Of a stretch of DNA of 7,560 nucleotides, positions 1 through 7,357 are shown in pieces. Position 1 is the stretch's first letter. The number at the start of each line of letters is the position of its first letter. The notes under the pieces are model-generated. The model ran no database searches. It was not told the origin of the DNA and worked only from the letters and a program-made list of their open reading frames with translations. A program made the translations under genes and the position numbers. Source of the stretch: an uncultured Prevotella sp. (lineage in GTDB: Bacteria > Bacteroidota > Bacteroidia > Bacteroidales > Bacteroidaceae); NCBI GenBank assembly GCA_946625715.1, contig CAMOTK010000096.1, positions 1-7,560 of the forward strand, read 5' to 3'.

Positions 1-549
1 GAGCTCATCAACAAGCTGCGCCAGCAGGTGCGCGAGAGCTCGGTGAAGGGCGACCAGCTGCGCCGCACCATTGAGAACCTGACGGCTCAGCTCGAAGAGA
101 AAGACCGCCAGCTGCAAGCGCTGCGCGAGGAGCTCGACGCCAAGGACATTCACATTGCCGAGCTCGACGAGAAGATTGCCGGACTGAACACCAACGTCAG
201 CAACCTCGAGGCCGAGAGCACCCAGAAGTCGCAGACCATCAGCACGCAGGACAAGGAGCTCAACACCGCCTGGTTCGTGTTCGGCACCAAGAGCGAGCTC
301 AAGGGCCAGAACATCCTGAAGGACGGCAAGGTGCTGCAAGACAACTTCAACAAAGACTACTTTACGAAGATTGACATCCGCGTCGACAAGGAAATCAAGC
401 TCTATTCGCGCTCGGCCCGTCTGCTCACGGCCCATCCGTCAAGTTCCTATACCCTGCAGCGCGATGCCAACAAACAGTATGTGCTGCGCATCACCAATCC
501 CCAGCAGTTCTGGAGCACCAGCAAATATCTCGTAGTGCTCGTGAAATAA
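1..549 (+). CDS. Coiled-coil protein with small C-terminal domain, 5'-truncated (Cbp1-like?)
   Basis: The reading frame is open from base 1 and ends at TAA 547-549, leaving 182 residues. The start lies upstream of the window; the GTG at 28 is only an internal Val codon. Residues 1 to about 88 are highly charged, with heptad-like runs (LEEKDRQLQALREELDAKD, IHIAELDEKIAGL) typical of a parallel coiled coil. A compact beta-rich C-terminal domain follows (about 89-182), beginning near NTAWFVFGTKSEL and ending in the hydrophobic strand KYLVVLVK. From memory, this arrangement resembles Bacteroidota proteins annotated as Cbp1-family collagen-binding adhesins or as hypothetical proteins with an N-terminal lipoprotein signal; that N terminus cannot be seen here. 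The assignment to a coding gene is firm, the adhesin role is not. A strong terminator follows at once, so it is transcriptionally separate from the import operon downstream. Confidence 0.9.
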   Translation, partial: ELINKLRQQVRESSVKGDQLRRTIENLTAQLEEKDRQLQALREELDAKDIHIAELDEKIAGLNTNVSNLEAESTQKSQTISTQDKELNTAWFVFGTKSELKGQNILKDGKVLQDNFNKDYFTKIDIRVDKEIKLYSRSARLLTAHPSSSYTLQRDANKQYVLRITNPQQFWSTSKYLVVLVK

Positions 550-555
550 CACAAC

Positions 556-613
556 AAGAAGCATTTCTCGTTCGGCTGTGCAAGTAGTACGCCGAACGAG
601 AAATGCTTTTTCA
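556..613 (+). terminator. Intrinsic terminator of the coiled-coil gene
   Basis: Arms 559-576 (AAGCATTTCTCGTTCGGC) and 591-608 (its exact reverse complement) form an 18-bp perfect stem with a 14-nt loop, and a run of five T follows at 607-611. A/T and G/T pairs can extend the base. The stem begins nine bases after the stop codon. The left flank read on the minus strand has no T run, so it looks one-directional and should insulate the susC promoter from upstream transcription. Confidence 0.93.
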
Positions 614-624
614 TTCTTTTAAAA

Positions 625-669
625 AATAAGGGTGAAAATAACACTTTCTGCAACAAAATTGCCCTTATT
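625..669. repeat. Loose inverted repeat upstream of the susC promoter
   Basis: AATAAGGG at 625-632 is matched by its reverse complement CCCTTATT at 662-669, with a 29-nt spacer. It lies more than 50 bases upstream of the proposed -33 element, where an activator could bind. Eight base pairs across a long spacer in AT-rich DNA is weak evidence, and no known regulator site is recognised. Confidence 0.3.
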
Positions 670-695
670 GCGAATGAAATGAAAAAAAACACCCG

Positions 696-741
696 TATTT
701 TTTGAATTTCTGATAAAAAGTATTGGATTATTCAAAAAATA
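696..741. repeat. Perfect 12-bp inverted repeat interleaved with the promoter
   Basis: TATTTTTTGAAT at 696-707 is repeated as its exact reverse complement ATTCAAAAAATA at 730-741, with a 22-nt spacer and 34 bases between arm centres, about three helical turns. The -33 element (723-725) lies in the spacer and the right arm fills most of the gap between -33 and -7, so a protein bound to both arms would contact the polymerase site. The repeat itself is seen directly. Its role as an operator is inferred, and the A/T content makes a chance match easier. Confidence 0.5.
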
Positions 742-753
742 GTTTTATCTTTG
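723..753 (+). promoter_or_regulatory. Bacteroidota-type promoter of the susC operon
   Basis: TATCTTTG at 746-753 matches the Bacteroidota -7 consensus TAnnTTTG in every fixed position. A TTG at 723-725 lies 20 nt upstream, the usual distance for the -33 element. Transcription would begin at about 758-762, giving a 5' leader of roughly 140 nt before the susC ATG at 901. No comparable promoter is seen in the gaps between the later genes, so this one probably serves the whole operon. Confidence 0.75.
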
Positions 754-761
754 CATGCAAA
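750..761. promoter_or_regulatory. Perfect palindrome over the -7 element and start site
   Basis: TTTGCATGCAAA at 750-761 is its own reverse complement over all 12 bases. Its left half contains the TTTG of the -7 element and its right half reaches the likely transcription start, a classic position for a repressor operator. Part of the symmetry is already forced by the promoter consensus, so chance is not excluded. No cognate regulator is encoded in the window. Confidence 0.4.
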
Positions 762-900
762 AACTTCCTAAAAAGGGAGTATTGTGCCCTGTTGAGGCTA
801 TGAAAAAATACACAGAAAGTATTCAGATATGCTGCTCAATGATGGGGGTTTCTGCAAAAAGTGTATAAAAATAAAAAAAATAAAGAGTTATAGAGAACTT
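759..900 (+). promoter_or_regulatory. Long 5' leader of the susC operon
   Basis: The predicted leader has a small hairpin close to its 5' end: ACTTCC at 763-768 pairs with GGGAGT at 775-780 across a 6-nt loop, with one G-U pair. The same GGG could instead pair with CCC at 787-789, so two weak exclusive folds are possible. A short ORF follows at 800-868. The last 32 bases before the susC start are almost all A with some T and G, the unstructured A-rich initiation region usual in Bacteroidota in place of a strong Shine-Dalgarno. No known riboswitch is recognised. Confidence 0.4.
800..868 (+). CDS. Possible 22-residue leader peptide (upstream ORF)
   Basis: An ATG at 800 opens 22 codons ending at TAA 866-868, within the predicted susC leader and 32 bases before the susC start. 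The peptide begins MKKYTESIQICC, followed by Ser-Met-Met-Gly-Val. A basic start followed by a hydrophobic, Cys- and Met-rich middle is unusual for a random short frame. A weak GAGG-like ribosome site lies two bases before the ATG, closer than ideal. It could be a regulatory leader peptide coupled to susC translation, a decayed signal-peptide start, or noncoding chance. I do not recognise it as a known family. Confidence 0.3.
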   Translation: MKKYTESIQICCSMMGVSAKSV

Positions 901-3900
901 ATGAAAAAAAGATTATTGATGCTTTTGGCCGGTCTGTTCCTATCGTTGGGGGCGGTGCTTGCACAAAACAAAATCACTGGTACGGTTGTTAGCCAGGAAG
1001 ATGGCGAGCCCATTATTGGTGCCACCATCATGGTACAAGGGACCAAAAGCGGAACAACGACAAATCTTGACGGACATTTCACCATCAATGTGCCTGCAGG
1101 CAAGAAGCTGGTCATCAGCTACATTGGTGCCAACACCGTGACGGTGTCGCCTAAGAACGGAATGGTAGTCAAGTTGACCTCAAGTGACACGACCGTAGGC
1201 GAAATCGTGGTCACTGGTATTCAGAAGATGGATAAGCGCCTCTTTACCGGTGCTACCACCAAGATAGATGCTGAGAGCGCCAAGCTCGACGGTGTGGCCG
1301 ACGTGAGCCGCGCCCTTGAAGGACGCGCTGCCGGTGTGTCGGTGCAAAACGTGTCGAGCACCTTCGGTACGGCACCGAAAATCCGTGTGCGTGGTGCTAC
1401 GTCTATCTACGGCTCGTCGAGCCCTCTGTGGGTGGTCGACGGCGTGATTATGGAAGACGCCGTGTCGGTGAGTGCCGACGACCTCTCGTCGGGCGATGCC
1501 GTGACGCTGATTTCTAACGCTATTGCCGGTCTGAACGCCGACGACATCGAGTCGTTCCAGGTGCTGAAGGACGGTTCTGCCACCTCTATTTATGGCGCGC
1601 GCGCCATGGCTGGTGTGGTGGTCATCACCACCAAGCGCGGACGTGCCGGCCACAGCAGCATCAACTACACGGGTGAGTTCACCTATCGTCTGAAGCCCAG
1701 CTATGCCGACTATAACATCTCGAACTCTCAGGAGCAGATGGGCATCTACAAGGAAATGCAGGCCAAGGGTTGGCTGGAGTTTGCCCGTCTGGCAAACAGC
1801 TCTTCTGCCGGTCTCTACGGTCGCATGTACACCCTCATGAACCAGTACGACGAAGCCACAGGCAAGTTTGCGCTGCCCCACACCGAGGCTGCCATGAACG
1901 AGTACCTGCGCACCGCCGAGTTCATCAACACCAACTGGTTCGACCTGCTGTTCAACAACAACATCATGCAGGACCACTCAATCAGCATCAGCAGTGGTAC
2001 CGACCGCGCCAGCCTCTATGCCTCTATCTCGGCCATGAACGACCCGGGCTGGACCAAGGACTCGCGCGTGGAGCGCTACACCGCTAACATCAACGCCAGC
2101 TTCAATCTGAGCAAGAAGCTCACGGCCACACTGCGCACCAACAGCAGCTTCCGCGAGCAGAAGGCTCCTGGTACGCTGGCCCGCAGCGCCAATGCCGTAA
2201 CGGGTGCCGTGCGCCGCGACTTCGATATCAACCCCTTCAGCTATGCTCTGAACACTTCGCGTACACTCGATCCTACGGGTACCTACACGCGAAACTACGC
2301 TCCCTTCAACATCTTCGACGAGCTCGACAATAACTATATCGACATTTCGACGATGGATATGAAGTTCCAGGGCGAACTGAACTATAAGCCCATTCTCGGA
2401 CTGGAAATCAACCTGCTCGGTTCGTACCGTATCTACAAGGCCGACCGCGAGCACAATATCCTGAACCATTCGAACATGGCTGAGGCCTATCGCGCTGGTG
2501 TGGACAACCCCAACATCCGCGACAGCAACCCCTACCTCTATCGCGACCCTGATAACACCAACTCACTGCCCGTAACGGTGCTGCCCATTGGTGGTATCTA
2601 CGTGGGCAACAACAACTCGGTGAAGCAGCTCGACTTCCGTGGCACCATACAATATAATAAGGTATGGAACGACACCCACATCTTCAACACCCTCGTGGGT
2701 ATGGAAGCCAACCGCGCCGACTACGATGCCAAGGAAGAAACCGTCTTCGGTGTCGACTACGAGAATGCACGTATCGTGGTCTACGAGCCCAACCTCTACA
2801 AGCAGGCCAAGGAAGAAGGCACCGCATTCAGCGGCTTCTCGCGTTCGTGGAACCGCCGTCTGGCCTACTTCGCCAACGTGAACTATTCGTATAAAGGCCG
2901 CTACTCAGGCAACCTGACCGGTCGCTACGACGGTTCAAACCAGCTGGGTAAGGCCCGCAGCAGCCGCTGGCTGCCCACATGGAACGTCAGTGCTTCGTGG
3001 AATATCCATGAAGAGCCGTTCTTCCAGAAGTGGATGGAGACCAACAATGGCGCCATGACCCACGCAGCCCTGCGTCTGAGCTATTCACTCGTGGGCGAGC
3101 AGACCACCGCATCCAATGCACTGGCCATCTTCCGTTCGGGCACCATCTGGCGTCCGCAGGGCGACCAGCAGGAAACTGGTATCTACATGTCGCAGTTGGG
3201 CAACTCAGAGCTGACCTATGAGAAGAAGCGCGAGTTCAACATCGGTGTCGACCTCGGCTTCCTGAACAACCGCATCAACGTGACGTCCGACTTCTACTGG
3301 CGCGACAACTTCGACCTCATGGGCTATGCCAACACCCAGGGTGCCGGCGGTTCGGTCAGTAAGTTTGCCAACGTGGCTTCCATGAAGTCGCATGGTATCG
3401 AGGCCACTATCTCTACCAAGAACATTGCCACCAAGGACTGGTCGTGGAACACCGACCTCACCTTTGCCTATGCGCATACCGAGATTACCGACCTGATTTC
3501 CTGGGCCAATGTCATGAGCCTGATTTATGATTCGGGTGCCAACACGCTCGTAGGCTATCCCCACCGTTCGCTGTTCTCTATCCCCTTCGTGGGCCTGAAC
3601 GACGAAGGTATTCCGCAGGTCATCAATGAGAATGGCGAGGTGACTACCACCAACATCAACTTCCAGGAGTACGACAAGCGCGACTTCCTGAAGTACGAAG
3701 GTCCTACGGAGCCCACCATCACCGGCGGTCTGAACAACATGCTCCGCTGGAAGAACTGGCGCCTGAACGTGTTTGTGACCTATTCGTTTGGCAATAAGCT
3801 CCGTCTCGACCCTGTCTTCTCATCGAGCTACAGCGACCAGACAGCTATGCCGAAGGAGTTCAAGAACCGTTGGGTGGTGCCCGGCGACGAGAAGGTCACC

Positions 3901-4227
3901 AACATCCCGGTTATTCCCAGCACACGTCAGGTTACGAGCATTCATAATCTGGACTATGCCTACAATGCCTACAACTACTCTACAGAGCGCGTGGCCAACG
4001 GCGGATTCATCCGTCTGAAGGACGTCTCGCTGAGCTATGACTTCGAGCCGCAGCTCATCAGCAAGATTGGCCTCACCTCGGCTTCGCTGAAGATTGACGC
4101 CACCAACCTGCTCCTGCTCTATGCCGACAAGAAGCTCAACGGCCAGGATCCTGAGTTCGTCAACTCGGGTGGTGTGGCAACACCGCTCTCGCGTCAGTTC
4201 ACCCTTACGCTTCGTCTGGGCATTTAA
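901..4227 (+). CDS. SusC/RagA-family TonB-dependent outer-membrane transporter
   Basis: This 1108-residue protein is an outer-membrane barrel that imports a substrate captured with SusD, driven by TonB. I chose ATG 901 because it opens directly into a signal peptide (MKKRLLMLLAGLFLSLGAVLA, cut before Gln22); the in-frame ATG at 829 would add 24 Lys-rich residues ahead of it. Residues 23 to about 100 form the carboxypeptidase-regulatory-like Ig fold (ITGTVV, GEPIIGATI, LDGHFTI). GEIVVTG at 100-106 is the TonB-box-like link to the plug, which contains IRVRGATSIYG and the SusC signature DDIESFQVLKDGSATSIYGA starting at 214. The remainder is barrel, ending FTLTLRLGI; the last residue is Ile where these barrels usually end in an aromatic residue. 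Length is normal for the family. No secretin/TonB N-terminal (STN) domain is present, so it is not the sigma/anti-sigma signalling type. Substrate cannot be read from the sequence. Confidence 0.97.
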   Translation: MKKRLLMLLAGLFLSLGAVLAQNKITGTVVSQEDGEPIIGATIMVQGTKSGTTTNLDGHFTINVPAGKKLVISYIGANTVTVSPKNGMVVKLTSSDTTVGEIVVTGIQKMDKRLFTGATTKIDAESAKLDGVADVSRALEGRAAGVSVQNVSSTFGTAPKIRVRGATSIYGSSSPLWVVDGVIMEDAVSVSADDLSSGDAVTLISNAIAGLNADDIESFQVLKDGSATSIYGARAMAGVVVITTKRGRAGHSSINYTGEFTYRLKPSYADYNISNSQEQMGIYKEMQAKGWLEFARLANSSSAGLYGRMYTLMNQYDEATGKFALPHTEAAMNEYLRTAEFINTNWFDLLFNNNIMQDHSISISSGTDRASLYASISAMNDPGWTKDSRVERYTANINASFNLSKKLTATLRTNSSFREQKAPGTLARSANAVTGAVRRDFDINPFSYALNTSRTLDPTGTYTRNYAPFNIFDELDNNYIDISTMDMKFQGELNYKPILGLEINLLGSYRIYKADREHNILNHSNMAEAYRAGVDNPNIRDSNPYLYRDPDNTNSLPVTVLPIGGIYVGNNNSVKQLDFRGTIQYNKVWNDTHIFNTLVGMEANRADYDAKEETVFGVDYENARIVVYEPNLYKQAKEEGTAFSGFSRSWNRRLAYFANVNYSYKGRYSGNLTGRYDGSNQLGKARSSRWLPTWNVSASWNIHEEPFFQKWMETNNGAMTHAALRLSYSLVGEQTTASNALAIFRSGTIWRPQGDQQETGIYMSQLGNSELTYEKKREFNIGVDLGFLNNRINVTSDFYWRDNFDLMGYANTQGAGGSVSKFANVASMKSHGIEATISTKNIATKDWSWNTDLTFAYAHTEITDLISWANVMSLIYDSGANTLVGYPHRSLFSIPFVGLNDEGIPQVINENGEVTTTNINFQEYDKRDFLKYEGPTEPTITGGLNNMLRWKNWRLNVFVTYSFGNKLRLDPVFSSSYSDQTAMPKEFKNRWVVPGDEKVTNIPVIPSTRQVTSIHNLDYAYNAYNYSTERVANGGFIRLKDVSLSYDFEPQLISKIGLTSASLKIDATNLLLLYADKKLNGQDPEFVNSGGVATPLSRQFTLTLRLGI

Positions 4228-4256
4228 CTTGAACCAAGAAAAAGAAAATACGCTGT

Positions 4257-6068
4257 ATGAAAAAGAATACAATCAACAAGATATTTGCAGTAGTCTGCGG
4301 CACACTGATGCTGACGGCTTGTGGCGATGGCTTCCTCGACCGTCAGCCCGACGAGCGCATTGAACTGAAACCTGCTGACTTGACCGACACCCAGTGCATC
4401 CAGCTCATGAACGCTTCCTATCCCGGCGCCAACTACGGTTGGATTGGCGAACTTTCGAGCGATAACATCATCGACAACAATGCACCTCACATGCCTACCA
4501 GTGTCAATGCTGAGCAGAAAGAGACCCACCTCAACCTGAACTCCTTCGACCGCAGCGACGACGAGCTCTTCCGCTTCGAGCCCTGCGTGTCGGCAAAGTT
4601 CCAGGACACACCTTATTATATTTGGGAAGACGAGTATAGCAGCATTGCCCAGTGCAACGTCATCATCAACCTGATTGATGAGCACGAGAAGCTCGTGGGC
4701 ACCGCCAACCTCTCGGCCGTGAAGAAGGCCGTGCGCGGTGAGGCCAAGATTCTCCGTGCCTACTGCCACTACATTCTGGTCAACCTGTTCTCGCAGGCCT
4801 ACAAGAACGACGAGGCCAGCAAGCAGGACATCGGTATTCCCTACGTGAAGGAAGTAGAAACCACCGTGCGCGTGAACTACGACCGCAGCAACGTGGCCGA
4901 CGTCTATGCCCTGATCGACGAAGACCTGAAAGCCGGTCTGGCCGAACTGAACGACACCCACATGGAGAAGCCCAAGTGGCACTTCAACCTGCCTGCTGCC
5001 TACGCTTTTGCAGCACGCTTCTATCTGTCTTACCACAAGTACGACGAGGTCATCAAGTATGCCGACCTGGTGCTTGGTCCCGGACAGGCCAACCTCAACG
5101 GTCTGCTCTTGAACTATGAGCCCTTCGGCGACTTCGTCTATGCCAGAGACTTTGGCAACTATTTCCAGAATCCTGAAAGTAAGAACAACCTGATGCTCAT
5201 CACGTCGCTTTCTTACAATTTCTATCATGCCATTGGCTACCGCTATGCCATGAATGGCGAGGCTGCACGTGCCGTCTTCTTCCATACTGCGCCTACGTGT
5301 ACCAGCCTGATTATCCATCCCGCAGTCATTGCCAGCTATCAGTTCGCTTCCTATAGTTCCGAGGATGCCGACTATGGCTACTATTCGTACAAGATTAACT
5401 ATGTCTTCGAATACACCGACAAGGTGAGCGGCACCGGCCGTGCCCATCAGGTGCGTCGCGAGTTCACCAACAACGTGCTGCTGCTCGAGCGTGCCGAGGC
5501 TAAGATTCTGAAGGGCGACTACGATGAGGCCATGAAGGACCTGGCTGCCTATGAGGCCGGTCGTCAGACGCTCTCCAACACCCTGAAGAAGAGCTACGAC
5601 ATTGAAGATACACCGCTCACGAAGGAGATGGTGCTCTCCTGGTACGATCCTGCCACACACGGCATCAACAATCCCAACGTCACCGACCGCCAGAAGCACG
5701 AGAACGTGCTCGGCATGGAAGCCGAGGGCTGGGGCAACGCCAAGAACATGGGCATCGACATTCCCGCCGAGGCTATCCCCTATATGAACTGTCTGAACGA
5801 CATGCGCCGCTACGAGACCATGTGGGAAGGCTTCCGCTTCTTCGACCTGAAGCGTTGGGGCATCAAGTACGCTCACATCGTCGGCCCGCAGTCGGAGAAA
5901 ATCGAACTCGACTGGGATGATCCCCGTCGTGCCATCGAGGCTCCACTCGAAGCCCGCACAGCTGGCTTAGAGTCGTCGCGCACCAAGCTGGCTGCTAACG
6001 AAGCTGCCGCTGCTGCCGGTGCCCGCGTGGCTTGGCCTGAAGCATCAGTGTTTAAGACTAACAACTAA
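4257..6068 (+). CDS. SusD/RagB-family substrate-binding lipoprotein
   Basis: This 603-residue lipoprotein would sit on the cell surface as the lid of the SusC barrel and bind the substrate. A signal peptide ends in lipobox LTAC with lipidated Cys22, followed by the family-typical GDGFLDRQPDE. The N-terminal SusD-like region holds helical repeats of the TPR kind (for example VKKAVRGEAKILRAYCHYIL). The C-terminal SusD region contains NNVLLLERAEAKILKGDYDEA and the signature EGFRFFDLKRWG at 524-535. It starts 29 nt after susC in the same operon. Unusually, after the DDPRRAIEAP region, near which SusD proteins usually end, it continues for about 28 residues with an Ala-rich helix-like tail (KLAANEAAAAAGARVAW). 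No glycan specificity can be inferred. Confidence 0.96.
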   Translation: MKKNTINKIFAVVCGTLMLTACGDGFLDRQPDERIELKPADLTDTQCIQLMNASYPGANYGWIGELSSDNIIDNNAPHMPTSVNAEQKETHLNLNSFDRSDDELFRFEPCVSAKFQDTPYYIWEDEYSSIAQCNVIINLIDEHEKLVGTANLSAVKKAVRGEAKILRAYCHYILVNLFSQAYKNDEASKQDIGIPYVKEVETTVRVNYDRSNVADVYALIDEDLKAGLAELNDTHMEKPKWHFNLPAAYAFAARFYLSYHKYDEVIKYADLVLGPGQANLNGLLLNYEPFGDFVYARDFGNYFQNPESKNNLMLITSLSYNFYHAIGYRYAMNGEAARAVFFHTAPTCTSLIIHPAVIASYQFASYSSEDADYGYYSYKINYVFEYTDKVSGTGRAHQVRREFTNNVLLLERAEAKILKGDYDEAMKDLAAYEAGRQTLSNTLKKSYDIEDTPLTKEMVLSWYDPATHGINNPNVTDRQKHENVLGMEAEGWGNAKNMGIDIPAEAIPYMNCLNDMRRYETMWEGFRFFDLKRWGIKYAHIVGPQSEKIELDWDDPRRAIEAPLEARTAGLESSRTKLAANEAAAAAGARVAWPEASVFKTNN

Positions 6069-6077
6069 AGGAAGGAG
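6069..6077 (+). promoter_or_regulatory. Strong ribosome binding site of the metallohydrolase gene
   Basis: AGGAAGGAG lies directly after the susD stop and 11 nt before the ATG at 6089. A purine run this close to the anti-Shine-Dalgarno complement is uncommon in Bacteroidota and contrasts with the A-rich starts of susC and susD. It supports ATG 6089 and suggests efficient independent initiation of this third gene. Confidence 0.6.
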
Positions 6078-6088
6078 AAAACAGAGCT

Positions 6089-7348
6089 ATGAAGAAAGTA
6101 AAAAACATACTGTTCGGCGCCGTCGCAGCATTGGCCCTTGCCGGCTGTGCGAAGGACGATTTCACCGAATCTATCTTTGACACCACAGAGACGGGGTTAG
6201 ACAAGACGTCCTACACCTATCCGCTCGACGCCTATCTGCAGGACAATTTCCTGAACCCTTACAACGTGCAGTTCATCTATCGCATGGAAGACATAGGTTC
6301 CGACATGCAGAAGGACTTGGTGCCTGCCACCTACGACCAGGCCAAGCAACTGGCCGTGCTCTGCAAGTACATGTGGTACGATGTCTATAAGGAGCTGGCT
6401 GGCGAGAAGGAAGTGTTCCTCAAGAAGTACAGCCCCCGCATCATCCATCTGACCGGTACGCCCAGCTACAACAGCGACGGCACCGAGACGCTCGGTTTTG
6501 CTACCAACGGTACGAAGATTACGCTGCAGGCCGTCAACCACCTGGACTTCACGCAGATTGAGGGACACTATGGTCTGAACAACCTGTTCTTCCACACCAT
6601 GCACCACGAGTTTACCCACATTCTCGACCAGACCATCAGCCATCCGCAGGCGTTCAACATTATCTCGACCGGTTTCTACAACAACGACTGGCACAGCACA
6701 CCCAACGAGATTGCTGTAGGCAACGGCTTCGTCACCAACTATGCCTCGGCCAACAGCACCGAGGACTGGGCCGAGACCGTGTCGAACTACATCACCATGA
6801 ACCAGCAGGACTGGGACGAGATGCTCAAGCAGGCCTCTTTCCGTTGGGAGCAGATTGACTTCCGCGACGATGAGCAGCGCGACTCCGTGAACCGCCTCTA
6901 TTCGTTGGCCACACGCTATCCGAACCTCTACGACGTCGACTCCATCGGCCGTCCGTTCCGTCTGGGCAGTGGCGAATACAAGTGGGTGCGCAAGGTGATT
7001 GCCCGCAATGCCATCACCGGAGCTCCTGAAACCGACGAGAATGGCAAGATACAGTATGCTGCCGACAAGCCCATCGATGCCGTCTCTGTCATCAACCAGA
7101 AGGTGCAGCTGGCACGCGAATGGCTGAAAGACAGCTATAAAATCGATATCGACGCCCTGCGCAAGGAAGTGCAGCAGCGCCAGTATCTGACCGATGCCGA
7201 CGGCAACTTTGTGATGTCCGACGACAACCAGTACATCAACCGTCTGGCACAGCCCGACCCCGAGCATCCCTCGCAGACACTCATGCAGACGCTCTTGCAG
7301 GCGGTGGATGCCTATGCAGTGAAATCAACCGACTCTTCAAACGAATAA
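6089..7348 (+). CDS. Zinc metallohydrolase lipoprotein linked to SusCD import (HExxH)
   Basis: This 419-residue lipoprotein has signal peptide MKKVKNILFGAVAALALAG and lipobox LAGC with Cys20. Cys20 is followed by Ala-Lys-Asp-Asp, which fits the K-(D/E)2 export signal that sends Bacteroidota lipoproteins to the cell surface. The catalytic motif is HEFTH at 173-177: His173 and His177 would bind zinc and Glu174 would act as the general base. The metzincin third His is absent. A downstream EDWAE at 225-229 looks like a gluzincin-type third ligand, probably Glu229. Size, motif and place after susD fit the Bacteroidota family named substrate import-associated zinc metallohydrolase lipoprotein (putative zinc-binding metallopeptidase, Peptidase_Mx1-like). 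It is presumed to cut a protein or peptide at the surface, but activity and substrate are unproven. It ends in tandem stops TAATAA. Confidence 0.9.
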   Translation: MKKVKNILFGAVAALALAGCAKDDFTESIFDTTETGLDKTSYTYPLDAYLQDNFLNPYNVQFIYRMEDIGSDMQKDLVPATYDQAKQLAVLCKYMWYDVYKELAGEKEVFLKKYSPRIIHLTGTPSYNSDGTETLGFATNGTKITLQAVNHLDFTQIEGHYGLNNLFFHTMHHEFTHILDQTISHPQAFNIISTGFYNNDWHSTPNEIAVGNGFVTNYASANSTEDWAETVSNYITMNQQDWDEMLKQASFRWEQIDFRDDEQRDSVNRLYSLATRYPNLYDVDSIGRPFRLGSGEYKWVRKVIARNAITGAPETDENGKIQYAADKPIDAVSVINQKVQLAREWLKDSYKIDIDALRKEVQQRQYLTDADGNFVMSDDNQYINRLAQPDPEHPSQTLMQTLLQAVDAYAVKSTDSSNE

Positions 7349-7357
7349 TAAAAGGAT

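Noticed and set aside
447..692. Minus-strand ORF of 81 codons over the end of the first gene and terminator
   Set aside because: It reads through the terminator hairpin and the antisense of a real coding end, and has no ribosome site or recognisable protein.
696..741. Invertible (phase-variable) promoter flanked by the inverted repeat
   Set aside because: Known Bacteroidota invertible promoters have longer segments between repeats; a 22-bp spacer is too short for usual site-specific inversion, and no recombinase gene is visible.
829..900. Extended susC start at ATG 829
   Set aside because: It would put 24 Lys- and Cys-containing residues before a textbook signal peptide. The A-rich stretch just before ATG 901 fits a ribosome-binding region better than coding sequence.
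4224..5876. 550-codon open frame on the minus strand across susD
   Set aside because: It lies antisense to a clear SusD protein. The low-complexity Val/Leu/Gly/His-rich translation is the expected shadow of strong C/G third-position codon use in the real gene, and it has no recognisable domain.
6197..7267. 356-codon open frame on the minus strand across the metallohydrolase gene
   Set aside because: Same shadow effect: Val/Leu/Gly-rich with no motif, opposite a gene with a clear signal peptide and HEFTH site.
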